The notes below the pieces were generated by a model. The model ran no database searches. It saw nothing but the letters and a program-made list of their open reading frames with translations, and was not told the DNA's origin. Positions 41,306-53,593 of a stretch of DNA of 64,000 nt are shown here, in pieces; the first letter of the stretch is position 1, and every line of letters begins with the position of its first letter. Origin of the DNA: Symsagittifera roscoffensis (taxonomy: Eukaryota; Xenacoelomorpha; Acoela; Convolutidae); contig NC_087065.1 in NCBI RefSeq assembly GCF_963678635.1, positions 54,340,397 to 54,404,396 on the forward strand. The letters are read 5' to 3'. Made by a program: the position numbers and the translations under genes.

Positions 41306-41392
41306 TCAAAAATATTTACAGCAATTTTGGACATGTTTCTCATTTTTTCAGATCTTTGATCGTTTTTTAGATATTGTAAAAAAAATTTAATC

Positions 41393-41419
41393 CTGATGAT
41401 GCACAAAATGTGCGAAAAC
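41393..41419 (+). ncRNA. Hammerhead-ribozyme-like core
   Basis: CTGATGA is followed by T, a GCAC/GTGC stem closed by AAAAT, then GAAAAC. This matches the hammerhead order CUGAUGA, stem II, GAAA. Such minimal hammerheads occur in Penelope-like retroelements. Faults: an extra U between CUGAUGA and stem II, and one extra A after GAAA. Stems I and III are not obvious, so it is probably a decayed copy. Confidence 0.4.
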
Positions 41420-41488
41420 GTTTGAATTAACATTTTGAAATTCTTATAACCTTTTTTGTTAAGTTCCAACCCTTTATAGCGATAAGCT

Positions 41489-43030
41489 ATGAACACGCCG
41501 AGTCAGGTGCAAAGTGAAAGTTGGAAGCAGCACTTTGAAGACCTTTATTCGACCGAGAATGCAGTTATTTTGCCTCAAATGGATCCAAATAATTACAACG
41601 ATGAACTAGGGAGACCAATTTCATTGCCTGAATTAACCAGAAGTGTAGCGTCACAGCAAAAAAACAAAGCGCCTGGACCAGACGCCATTACTAATGAAGC
41701 TTGGAAAATCGCGTTTAAAGCTCTGTATGTTCTATATTCATATTTTGACTCTGTTTACCAGTTAATTCTGCCAGGCCAGCACTCCTACACAATAGCGAGA
41801 TGCGTATATCAACCCTCTGTACAAGGGGACTGGTGCCAAAAATGATCCTGACAAGTTAAGAGGTATCACTTCACTCAACACTTTGTACAAAACTTACAAA
41901 ACAATCCTATATGAGAGATTATATATTTGGTGTCAAAATAATTCCATCGTCCTCGAAGAACAACATGGTTTTACCAAAGAAAAGTCTACCAAAGGAGCCG
42001 TACGACAACTCAACTCAATCATCGAAACTGATATTTACGAGCACAAGCGTTGTTACACAGTATTTGTTGATTTCAAGAAGGCATTTGACACCTTAAATAG
42101 GTCTGTTCTGCAGAAAAAACTGGTGAAAATTGGTGTATCTACAGGTTTTGTGACTATTTGGTACGATATTCTGAAATATAACGTTTTGAGAGTTGCAGCA
42201 GAAGGGTACCTGTCCGAGCCGATAACCCAACGCATTGGTCTTCTTCGAGGGGACAAACTATCACCTTTGCTCTTCACTATTTTTATCGCCTGGTATTCTC
42301 AAAAGCTGTTACCTGGTATTCTCAAAAGCTGTGGATGTACCTGTATTTTCTATGCAGACGACCTAGTGATTACGTCTGGTGAGTTATACAAGGTGAAAAT
42401 TGCTTTACACAAACTTGGGTTGTACTGCCAGGAGACTAGTGTACAAGTTAATGTCCAAAAAACAGAAGCTATGAAATTCCGGAATGGTGGCAGGCTCAGA
42501 AATATTGACAGACTTCGTTATCTGGCAGAAAAAAAATGAGTTCGTCAATGCATTTTGCTTCCTAGGTGTCACTCTCAGCACACAGAATGTTACAACAGCT
42601 CATCATAAAATCCGGGAAGAAAAACGAATCCAACAAGTAAATCATCTAGCCGCCAAAGTCGATTTACAAATTATCAATTTTATGACTGCTGAGAAACTGT
42701 TGCACAGTCTAATCTTGCCACCTGCTACATATGGTTTATCACCTTTCATAAAAGAACCCGATTTCTTAAAATCGGTCAGTGGTTACTTTTGGAAAAGGTG
42801 GGCCAGAATCTCAGAAATATACGTCAACAACACGACTGCTGGAACATCTGTTCAACCACGACTTCCTCGACTTGCACAAAGCTAAAGGAGAAGCAAAAGA
42901 GCCATTGCATGGTACTACTCAAACGGACTTCATCATAAAATATGCAAATCCATTAACTGCTACAGGCCAGAAGCGATATGTGAATGCAGAATCTGCGACA
43001 AATAAGCTGACACATTCGATAACATACTGA
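41489..43030 (+). pseudogene. Second LINE: frameshifted reverse transcriptase
   Basis: Three adjacent frames read as one RT. KAPGPDAITNEAWK lies near 41660-41710. After a frameshift come RGITSLNTLYKTYKTILYERL, QHGFTKEKSTKGAV, VFVDFKKAFDTLNR and FYADDLVITS (41883-42539). A last frame carries NAFCFLGVTLSTQ...ATYGLSPF and a C-terminal part (42484-43030). The catalytic YADD is intact, but at least two frameshifts and a 23-base direct repeat (CCTGGTATTCTCAAAAGCTG, at 42289 and 42312) break the gene. No endonuclease is visible. An (ATTCA)n-like stretch near 43135-43155 could be its 3' end. Confidence 0.8.
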
Positions 43031-43269
43031 GAAACTGCGTAGTCGACCGAAGGACTGACAAGAATCGATTGACAGAGATCCCTCATCCAACTCCTTGATA
43101 TTTATTTTACTGCTGTATCTATTTTGAAACGTTAATTCAATTCAATTCAATATAAACACACTGTTATATTCCTTTAAGGAAAGCAATCATTAGTTCAATT
43201 TTTTTCTAACGTTTCTACAGAATTTTTTTGCAGCTTATTGTTCATAATGACAACAGTGCTTGAGTTAAA

Positions 43270-43639
43270 ATGGCGATGATTGTAGCGGCCAGCTCCCTTT
43301 ATCACAGCCTGAAGAATCTTGAGCTAGAGCAAAGGAGAGAGACGGAGCAGAAGGTCTACGCAGTCCCCGGCCTTTCTTTGAACCCCAATACCTTGAACAG
43401 GGGGAAGAATTTGCGAGTATTGTTGGAACGGCAACCTCTGGTCAGTAAGCAGATTATCCTCAGGCACGAAAGACTGAAAAACACTATATCATCGCATCGC
43501 ACTAACAACTATACGCCCTGCCCACTTGATAAACTACTGGCGTGTCTACAATCGAAGCCAAAACATATAATTGCCATTGTCTACTGCAGGAGAACGAGCA
43601 TTCCCGAGATTTATGAGGATCTGCGGAAGACAGAGATAA
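43270..43639 (+). pseudogene. Unidentified ORF, 5' part, interrupted by element B
   Basis: ATG 43270 opens a clean frame (MAMIVAASSLYHSLKNLELE...) that runs straight into element B's left LTR. The frame resumes at 63544 and ends at 63809. Joined at the target site, with one TAA duplicate removed, the ORF is exactly 636 bases (211 residues). The protein is basic, without motifs I recognise. It may be a host gene or ORF1 of another element. Confidence 0.5.
43637..43639 (+). repeat. 3-bp target duplication of element B, left copy (TAA)
   Basis: TAA here matches TAA at 63541-63543 on the other side of element B. Element A has a 3-bp duplication too. Confidence 0.55.
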
Positions 43640-44350
43640 TATAATATTCGCCTGGAAGTACATACCGACCAAAAGGGAAGCTAGATTAAAAAACGACTGG
43701 CTAGCGTCTAAACACAGCTTTAAGTGCTTTTAACCGTCTCTACCGAGGCCAGTTCAATTCGTGGTTCATTAAAATTCGGTCGACAAAATCTTTACTATTT
43801 AAGGCTTCGGCCAGATCGTGCAGATTAGTTATATGCAAAAATAGTGAACTCATGTCTGGACTCATCCCCAGACTCCGAGCTCACTCCTCAAAACATGGCT
43901 TCTACTTAATTGCCATGTTACTATTGTTTTTGTTCAGTAGATAAAAAACATCATATCCATCGGAGATGGATCAACCTCTCCCTCGACTCCTAGCTTCTTA
44001 TACTCTGAAAATAAATTTGGTGTTAATTAAATTCAACTCAGGACATGCCAGTAAGCTGAAAGTTGTTACAATTGAGTTCTCAGTTTCTTTCCAATACCCT
44101 TCCGTATTCTTGAATCCGGAAGAAGAGCAGTCTTTTCGTCACTCGGGAAGGGTAGTAAAATCCTCCCGATACCCCTCCAAATTCTCGCGAAGAGCTCCGT
44201 AACGATAGTAGCTGCACAATTGTTAAAATCCGGAATGTTCCTCCAACAATATTATCTATCCTACTTCAAATTCGTATCGTAGGTCTGTTTTCTACTAGCA
44301 AAAATTGTTGTTCTATTTATTTTCACGCTTTTCTGTGATCGCAAAAAAAA
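43640..44350 (-). repeat. 3' LTR of element B, truncated
   Basis: Matches the inner and U5 side of element A's LTR in reverse (CGCCTGGAAGTACATACCGA corresponds to TCGATATGTATCTTCCGGGCG). Similarity stops near 44350, where ORF3 sequence begins, so about 200 bases of U3 and the ORF3 end were deleted. The outer end reads TATAAT in place of TGTAAC. Confidence 0.85.
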
Positions 44351-46563
44351 ACAAATGATCACAATTATTCGTTCTCGACGTTCTCTTTGCTGCGGTTGTT
44401 ACCGCATTCTGATGCGTTACAATAGCTCGTTTGAAAGCTCTCGATCTTATGTCCATCTGATACGAATTGTACATTCTGCTGTGCTTCGACGTATGCTCCT
44501 TGGCAAGCTCGTAAAACCATGCAGTCATGTTGGAATCATAGCATCAGTCGTCTTCTAGCACATATTTTCTTCACTTCATCGGAATGTTCAAGATTTTGCA
44601 CATGTCTCATAAAGATCTAAATCTTCTAGACAATCCAGTTCCTCTAACTGTTCTTTGGTCGGTGCTTCTTGTCGCTTGTTCTCCTGAACATAACAACAAG
44701 TATCATTAGCGTTATGGGCTGTGATGAGTCTGGTAAACCCATGGAGAGCAGCTCTCCAGTGCCCAGAACAACACCAGATTACTTCGCCCGGGATACCACC
44801 AAGTTCGCAGCAAACAATCACACGGGAAATCATCATGTGTCAACACGATGCTTCTCTAGTTTCGTTTCCCCGACGCTTCCAGTAGTGGTTCCTTTTCCAT
44901 CATTACTCGGTTGATTTCATCATTCTTGTCTACTGCATTAAAATCCGTCGCTGTTGATCCCCTCTGTTTGTGCCATTCAAAGTAACTGAAGTTCCCGCTA
45001 GCGTATCCCATGTACTTTTTTCCCAGTACCTGGAACTGCGGCAAGCATCTTACAAAGCACCTCATAAGATTTCTCCGACATTCTCGCAAGTCTTACCCAT
45101 TTTGGCACTGAGAAGGCTTGATCTACGATCGTCCTTGTACTCTTTACACCCACTGCTACGAAGTGTACCGGGTATCGGCTGTTGCACATCGGTGCCAACG
45201 TCAATCCTACTAGGTATCGCGCTCCAGACGGTCTGCGATAAGTTTCAATCTGCCTGATGTTCATTTGCACTTCGATTGCTTCTCTCCGTTTTCCAAAATG
45301 CTTCTGTTTGGTTTGTACCACTCCCAGAAACACTTCTACACTGATGGCTGTTACCATCTCATGCTTTTGTTCTTGATTCAATAGTGACTCTAACGAACCA
45401 AACATGCTGTAGAATCCTAGTGCAGTCACTAGATTCACTTCAGTTCCTCCAAGGCAATCTGCAATTAGCTCTGTTTCCGAACCGTATCGTTAACTGCTTG
45501 TGCTATTTCGCAAGTGTCTTTACGCAGGCAAGACCTCCACACATATGACCTTCTAGTCCGCAGACTTTCGCCAGACAGCTACCAGGTTCAACCGAGTCTT
45601 CTGGTCCCCAACCAGGCAACTCCTCATTCTTCTCTCGGTTGCTCCTAGAGGCTGTTTTCATCAAATTGTAGATGATGTTGAGGTCACGCAAACTGCAATC
45701 TGTATTTAATTCCCGTTGCATTTCCTGCGTCGCTCGTAATATCGAATCAGCATTTGGACTGGGGCACCATGATGGTTTCATTAACTCCCACACCACCATA
45801 AGGCTCGTCCTCAGTAACTCGCTTGATAAACGCAATCCAAATTCACATCGCCAATCCCGTCATACACCAAATAAATCTCAGTTGCAGCTCAGTTCTTACG
45901 TACGGTATCTATTTGAGCATCCTATTAGAGCATCGCTTTTACAGCATCCTTTTGCTTCATCGTTGTGTCCTGTATCACTTCTTCCAAGTAACATTCCTTG
46001 GCACCTTTATTTTCTAGAGCGACCAGGTGTCCTCTAGCTGATTTTGATTTCCTGTACTCAATCATTTCCATGTATCCTTGGGCGGGTTGGTCAATCGAGA
46101 CGGTATCCGATACTGTCAATCGGTTGTATTCCACTGGGGTCAGCTGTCCTTTGACGCTTCCTTTTCACTAATTCATGCAAGATGGACTAAAATCCCGTAG
46201 GGTAGTTTCACCACATTGGCTGAGTCTTTTCATTTCTAAGGTAGCTCCAGTCAGAGTGTGGTCACTCCTCTTGGTCTAATAACTGGCTGACTTAATCCTG
46301 CCTTGAGGATGGGTGGCACCATCGTTACGTCGGTCATCGTTCTGGACGTGCCAGGCAATCTGTCATCGCCTTGCCCCATATCTATGACATCTTCGACACG
46401 CTTTCGTTTGGCTGAAATGACAGCCTTTGCTGAAAGCTCAGAATCCACTTTCGTCTTTCCAGTTTTTCTTAACGTCACTTTGCTGCCCAGTTTTATCTTC
46501 ATATTTGTTGATCTTATCAATCACCCTTTTCGATCGCATCGTTCCCATTCGAGTTCTGGACAG
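44351..46563 (-). pseudogene. ORF3 region of element B (homologous to 36119-39150)
   Basis: Fragments match element A ORF3 throughout: TRMGTMRSKRVIDKIN (N-terminal side, ~46560), MVPPILKAGL, NLVTALGFYSMFGSLESLLN (45438-44998), LVGLTLAPMCNSRYPVHFVAV, and MTAWFYELAKEHTSKHSRM (44528-44313). Several frameshifts and small deletions separate them, and the last ~80 codons are missing. The pattern shows that the ORF3 protein was conserved in the family before this copy died. Confidence 0.85.
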
Positions 46564-49500
46564 GAACACGACTTCCTCACTGCTTTTCTGTTGCGTCGCC
46601 TTGATCCGAGAGTTAACTTCACTCTCATCATTGGCCAAATCAATTAGCAATTTGATCATTCTCCCTTCACACTGACCCAATTTATCAAGGAACTCCCGCA
46701 TCAGTGATCTGTTGAGACCTGTTTTCAACATTGACTGGGTCGCAGTACAGTCTAGACCTCTTCTATGAAAGCTACTCTGTCCATTTTACAGCCTGTTCTG
46801 TTTTCATGATCCCTGTGTTCAACTTCACACTCTTCTTCTGGCAAGGTTCCCAAGAAAGGTACTCGGGCTGCGCCTTCTGTTCCTCTCCTAAGCGGAGACT
46901 CATTAAGAGTTTCAATACAGTGTCTTTAAACTTGACAGGAGAGCTGCCCTCCTGCAAGTCACGGGTTAGGTTCATAAAGGCTGAGGGAGGTTTGAGCGTG
47001 GAGGTTTCATCCTCCGCTGGTTCAGTTGTGCCTTCCAACGTTTTTGTCTCAACTCCGTAATCGTCCGAGAATTTAAATTCCAGGCTTGACACAACACATG
47101 TTGAGGCTTTGTCCACGTCTTTTCCCGCTTGGTCGGGATCCTGTTCCATCGCTTCTTCCGGTTGACGGCCTTCTTCCTCCTTGTCGTCTCCCTTTATAAT
47201 TTTTCCTGAACCCGAAGGTCCTTGACCGTCATTCAATGTTTCGTCTAGAAACCTCGGCACAACTAGCTTATCAGCTGACTTGTCTTCGTTTTCGCCATGT
47301 TTCATCTTCATTTCTTCAAAGCCGAAGGGTGCTAGAGCAATACTAGAGCAGTTTCCATTTTATCGCTAATTCTGGTTTCACTCTCATCAGAATTAATGCG
47401 GCTTCTTATATTCCGCCTTGCCTCTCTTGACAGCTGGCGCCAGGTCCAACTTAGCGCATTCTTACTCAAATCTTCCAGGTTTTAGAGTGGCCGCATTGCT
47501 CATCCTTCTCTTCGTCGACTCATCCGCATATGCCAACTTCGCGTTTTGCACAGCACGGCAGCATTTCCGCCCAGAAAGCACGGGTCCATCGATTCGGAGA
47601 ACTTTGCCATCCTTCTTTCATTGGTTTCGAAGGCTTTCAATCTGGGAGTGTGCACTACGGAGTCTGCTCCGGGCATCATCCTCCGAATTAAAGGAAATTC
47701 AGGTATTTCTTCTGGCAGCCTTCTATAATCGCCCCAATCTTCAGTTTCTTTTCTCACCTTCTAGTATGGGACCATTAGACGAGCAATTCTAGTTGTTTTG
47801 CCGTTAGTTTTGTCATAGGGTCTCAAATTCCAGAGTCTTGGAAACACTTCGGTATTCCCTCTATCCACTTCGCCCATTCGGTCACGGAAGTGATCATTGA
47901 AATTGACTGCTGTCATATCTGGCTCTGCTATCTTCGCAAACAGTAAGTCTTCTCTCATCAACTCGCGCAGCACGTTTTGCTCATACCAGTTGAGTATGCT
48001 CCCATCCACTGCTGAAATGAGGTTCAGGTCCAACACCGACCTTCCTTAGGCTACCACTTTCTTATCAAGGAACGCGAACATGACTGCTGGACCGTATATC
48101 GTCGTCACAAACTCGCCAACTCCCCTGACCAGTGCTAAGGGATCTGTCCTCATAGCGAGGCTTAAATTGGTTCGTAGGGGTATGCCCCCCGCATAACGTC
48201 GCACGTCCTCTTCTTTTTCCATCGTCATGTCTTCTCCTGTTCCAACGCGATTCTGTTGCAGGAGGTATTTGATCAAAGTGTGTCCTATATCGCGTAATTT
48301 AGTCCAAGAATCCCTGGACCGTTTGATTTCAAACTTTTTCACATGCTCTCTCATCTGCTCGGGGTAACGGGTTAAAACAATAGATAATTTCGTAACTGCT
48401 TTGAGGAATTCTTTTATCAGATAGCGAGAGAGTTCCGGGCAGACTTTCGCAGGAAGGACGCGGAGCATCCTGCTCCCAACCCTTCTAGCATGCTATCTGT
48501 CCACTCGAAATCTCTTTCCCTCTCACGTATCCAGAATGCCTCGAGTGTTATCTGAGACATCCTGTCTATAAATTCTGTCGATTTTTTTTGCATTCTCCGC
48601 TAAATTCAATTCTTTCACTAGGTAGGCATGAATCATTGTGATAAATGCTGGGCCTCGCTCGAAAGCGTCCATGCGCAATACTGCTATTCGAGGAGTCAAG
48701 TGCAGCCACTTGCTCGCCTCTGGCTTCGTTCGCAAAACCATAGCTTCCAAGTGAGATTTCGTTTCTTTGGCGTTCTGCCTCTTTTCTTTTTCTTCCTTGA
48801 TCTCCATAACCACAAATCATAAGACATTCCCACTATCATTCGGTGATAATCGTCGACTCCTGGCGTCAACTTGAGCTGTCTGCTGAAATTGGACGGTTCC
48901 AATCGCAACACTTCATCCGTCACCAGCATGTGTAGCGAATGATCCTTGAATACTCCCATAGAGTTTGAGATATACGACCATACTGCAGACAATTATGACC
49001 AAATTGGCCTCAGATTCCTCGCCTCCACTTCTCGATTTGGGGCAGGTATGATCACATCATATTTCCATTCTGAGAGTAGCGCTATTAATGCATACACAAA
49101 CTTAGTCCATTCGAGGGATGTGCATATCCCGGAGACAACACGAACACTGGTTTCGACGTTGTCTTCTGGAGTCTGCTTTCCTTTAACACGTCCATGATTT
49201 CGCCCATGGACTCCAGAATGTCTTTAACTGCTGGCCACACCGCAACTTCCCCCGTTGTATGCTCTCTGAGTATGCTCAGAAGACCTCTACTATGCAGGTG
49301 ATCATTAATGCCAGCGAACACGATTGTGATCGGATTCATTTCGGTTTGTCGTTGAGTCCCGATTGCCATTGATAGGGATTGCATCCAATCCAGGTCGGTT
49401 CCCGCCAACATTTTTATGTCGGGCCAAAAAAAAAGACTTAAAGGTATGCACGAAGCCCGAGCTTGCAATCACCAATATCTTTGCTCTCTTCATTTCTGCT

Positions 49501-52018
49501 TTATCATACGCTGCGAAGATGGTCTCGTCTATTCGAAATTTCAATTCACCGTGTCTTTCAGCGTCATATCTTTGGGTTACTTTTTTCGGATAGGCTCATT
49601 CTTTCACATGAGCCGGAGGTGCTTGCACTTGCTTAAACATCTTTACATGTTGCCCTGTCGGTGCTCTTATGGTCAAAAAACGCCCTGGTCTCTCTACTCT
49701 GTTCTGCTTACTATGATTCATTCTTACATCTTTCAAAGGTCTGGCATTCACGTGACTCATCGTGTTAGTTAAGGGCAGTCCCTCAAGGTCAGCAAACCGT
49801 AATGCTGTCGTACAGCTGAAGTCATTTCCGGCTGCTATCAACAAGTCCACTCCCCCGATAGAGTACAGTCCGTTTACTGATACTTTCGCGCCAATCAGCG
49901 TTCTCATCGCATCGGCTGCAAATCTTACTGTCTGAAGGTTCAGCTTTATCAAATCTTGTTTGTAAACATGCCAGGGGTACGGTATTGGCCTTGACCACAT
50001 CAAGGAACTTCTATCAGGACGTCGTTCCTGCCTGCTTGTACTCGTCGTCCTCTCAGATCTGTAGGTGCCTGAGGTCGTTTCCACCGCTTGGTTAACTAGT
50101 CCCAACCTTCGTCGGGGATGAAGGGTCCTCCTCACTGGTGCCTCGCCTATTCGATCCAATACGTCTGACCTCTGTTCTCGCTCGCTCGTGCTCTGCAGCA
50201 CTTGTGGTACGACTGTGACTGATCCCAGACGTGTTTCCTGATAAGAAGGCACAAATGTCGAGATAGCCGGCACATTGGTCGCTTCTTCTGTTCTGAGTAT
50301 TCCCCTGTCGAGAAAATCAACTTTCAACTCGTCTTATCGCTCCTGGAAGACACGGTTCATCCAGCCTTGTCCTTCTATACTGTTAATGTATTTTCCATCA
50401 CTAGTAAATCTGGCCTGGTTCAGAGCCCTCAGCTCATATTCCAAATCCATCAACATCATTCGTCCAGCATTGCGGCTTGCCAGATTTCGCACCATGTTGT
50501 TCCATCTAGTGACTCTTTCATTGTGTCTTCTTCCTGGGGATGATTGTGTTCTCGTGCTCATCGGTATGGTGCAAACGGTCGGTACCGCACGCTGAAAATT
50601 TTGCTACACTGTGGTATACAGGCACACCAGCATTGACTCTCAATGAGTTTCTTCGTTTCTTCTGCATCCGAGCTCTTGGACCCGTTATTTGTGCCCATTA
50701 AAATCATTATGTCAACGATTCTTCCCGGGTTTATCCGTTCCACCATCCGATACAATTGGGCTATTGTTGGGCCTCTGAACGCCATTACCGTAGTGAGCCA
50801 CGAGGTCCTCAGCTTTAGCAAAACTCTCACTAGACTATCGTTCATATCAAATGCGACGTTCCAAGAGGTGGCTGTCGCATGTTTATTGCTGGACTCCACA
50901 ACGATCGGTCGAAACACGCTCGCATATCCGTTTCCGGGACTCCTGTGAAGCTGTTTCTAATCTGGTTGTTTTTCTGTGTATCAAATACACGCGACACTTT
51001 CTTCATGGGCGTTTCTCTAATTTCCTATCGGAGGTTTTTGAGGTTTTCACTGATTGCAGCAGCAGCTCCTGTTTTCTTCAATACTTCTGAGGAGAGCTCC
51101 ACTCTGCCGGTATCATCGATTGTTCCACAGGGTGCAGTCACCCCGGAACCTGGCACATTCCTGTAGGCCACGAGTCGGCCAGCGGTTCCCACCAGCTGTT
51201 GAATAGTTCGTTCCACGACTGGATCACCCAGACTGTCACTTGGATCCGGAATTGTCACTCTACCGAACGCTGTTGGGATTTGTCTTCTGTTGTTTGGCTT
51301 AGTTTGCGAGGCGTCAGAAGCTCCCTTGGGGACTGCCCACGAGGAACATTCCCTGCGGGTGAAGATCGTCCCACTGTGGTCTCTAATCCCAGTCGATCCG
51401 ATCGCTCCTTGTATTCCTGCCTCAAGCGTGCTATCTCCTTTCCCTGTTTCTTGTTCCAATCTCCAGATAGTCCTCTCCAATTATCCCTATCTTATTCAGT
51501 TCTGAGAAAGTTTTTCTCATCCGCTCCAGTTTTCCTTTCGTCTCGTTCAGATTTTTCATTGTTTCATTCGTTTGGACTTCTTCTTCTACTCTCGCCCGTT
51601 TTGATGGCACAGCTGCTCTCGATTGTGAGCTAGACGAAGCTGCATTGCTAGTCAGTTCCTGATGCATTCTCCGCAATAGGCTTGGCTTGATTGGAAGAGG
51701 CATTTCACCTGGTTGGTAGGTCCTTGAAGTTCCCAATCCAGGCTCGTTCGTCAAATCACTTCCTGAGAGTGCGCCGTTTCACCACCTCATTACCCTCATG
51801 TTTGGGCGGTCTAGTACTCCTTGTTGTCCATAAGCGTCCATCAAAAAGACTTCAGTGGGGCGGTCCCTACGGTTGCCATGCCCCAAGATATTCGTTAAGG
51901 CGGCCAGCAACATGACTACCTCTGGGTCCTCCAGAGCGAAGTCTCGTTCCATCAGCGGACGATAAATCGCATCTATTACCGGTCCTTTATACGCCTCTAC
52001 AAGGTCCATTAAGTCATT
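46564..52018 (-). pseudogene. Extra coding block of element B with SGNH-hydrolase-like segments
   Basis: A nearly continuous series of minus-strand frames (~1,815 codons) lies between pol and ORF3 and is absent from element A. It starts after the codons matching MDNFDL with NDLMDLVEAYKGPVID..., then a Ser/Arg-rich linker. One SGNH-like segment runs at ~50917-50334: VVESSNKH as block I, VDIMILMGTNNGS as the GxND block III, and RFTSDGKY near the end. A second is at ~49544-49000: AKILVIASSGFVH and ITIVFAGINDHLHSRGLL. Further unrecognised sequence follows (for example TKPEASKWLHLTPRIAV), ending in an acidic region (47311-46772) that leads into ORF3. Frameshifts break it, but ancestrally it was probably one polyprotein with ORF3. 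Confidence 0.7.
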
Positions 52019-52440
52019 CAGGTCGAAGTTATCCGTTTAGTATGATTAGTTTTTGATTATCTGTCTGCGCAATTAAATTTTGACGAGAAATTAAACGATC
52101 AATCCGGATCTAGAAAAAAGGTCACGACTATCACATCTGTCAACATTACTCCAAATTCATATGAAAATTGATTTAAAAACAGTCAGATATGAAGATTTTG
52201 ATCTTAAGATAAATTAAAAATCAATTCAGTTCTAAAATCTTGGAAGTTGATCTAAGAGTGAACAGTCCACACATTGAGCCTCTTCTTAAAATTATTGTTT
52301 GAGCATTAGTGGTTACCAACCCTTCCAAACCCGAGATCCTACTAATATAACAACGTAATACTTTACACATAACACATTCAATCTATACTCAAATAGTATT
52401 TCTTATGTAAAACATTTCTATGCTAGTATCAGAAAAGATC
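52019..52440 (-). other. Gap between pol and the third ORF of element B
   Basis: Aligns with 35697-36121 of element A. TTTTCTAGATCCGGATTGATC is shared, supporting a conserved splice acceptor. The codons GATAACTTCGACCTG match A's ORF3 start, but the ATG is ACG here, a loss in this copy. Confidence 0.6.
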
Positions 52441-53593
52441 AGATGTATCAGAGCATGCAGCTCCCGAGGATGCAGTCGTCCTCGGTTTGGGTCGTAGACC
52501 GGAAGCGCTAGTTCTTTCACGTCCCTCTCCACCAAGAAGTCTCTCAGTCTCGTCAGTCACAGGACCAAATCTTCAGGGACCACATGCTGCTTTTCCGTCG
52601 CCCTCGTCACCAAGAAGCATTAGTACTTTCCTGGTATTTGCGAAGCTGCCGCACTGCTACACCTCCTATTCTTGGTCATTGATTCCACAAAATTTCTATG
52701 TTTTTATATCCTCTCTTAAAGTCTGCTGCTAACGCTGTTCTAAAACTCATGTCCGCGGTGATCGCTATCGCACATGTCCTATTTGCAAGTCTGAAATCGC
52801 TATCTGTTAGTTTTATGCTGCTTTAGTATTCATTTGCCAATTTAAAATATGACACTACTACCTTCCCTATGTCTGGTTTCCTAGGGCCTTCATCTGCCTG
52901 TAGGTCACCTGTTTCTCTTGCTATTTTTAATTTTTTTTAATAATATTTTTTCAGTATGGGTAAGTCTTACCCCACTTCACGGACAAAAATATCAATTGAC
53001 GTCCCCGTCGATCGCATACCGGATCTTAAGTTACGGTTGGACCCAGGAATGAGCAATTGCCTTTCCTGGGCTGCCCCGAAAGGATCCTCTTTGTCATTTT
53101 GTATCTATTTCATGCTCTTGCGGTCTACGTCCTGAATTGTGACACTGGTTTCTTTTTGGTCTGATGTCATTTCATTCAATCACTCTAAGACTCGCAGGTT
53201 CGTTAATTCTTGTTCATAAGAATGCTGCCGCACGTCGTCAAACTCTACTTCAGGTTTAGATTGAATGTCCTGTGACGCGGGTATGTCTTCTAGACCCACC
53301 AATTTCTCCACTATCTTTGTCAAGTCTATCCTTTCCACTACGAAGTCGTCTCCGTAAGGGTTAGATTTCTTTGCGGGTCTTGTCCTGTCACTCGGTCTTG
53401 TTTGCATTGTAAAGGGTAAATCCTGTTCCATGTTCTCGGGAACCTCTATCTGCTCGGGATTTTCCCAGTCCTCTTCTACGTAGGGTAAGGTTTCCTCATC
53501 CGCCTCAATGATTTCATTAGGATCCAGGTCCAGTGGCGGACTTGTCCCTTCTTCTAGAGCCTCATTCCTATCGTTCTTTTTCCTGGTACTCAT
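52441..53593 (-). pseudogene. Pol C-terminus of element B, including decayed macro-like domain
   Basis: 53593-53180 matches the acidic region after the integrase (ETLPYVEEDWENPEQIEVPENM). 52441-52800 matches the macro-like domain: the stretch LPVYDPNRGRLHPREL can be read at about 52460-52505 on the minus strand with frameshifts around it. Its presence in both elements shows that the domain belongs to the family and is not a chance fusion in A. Confidence 0.7.
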
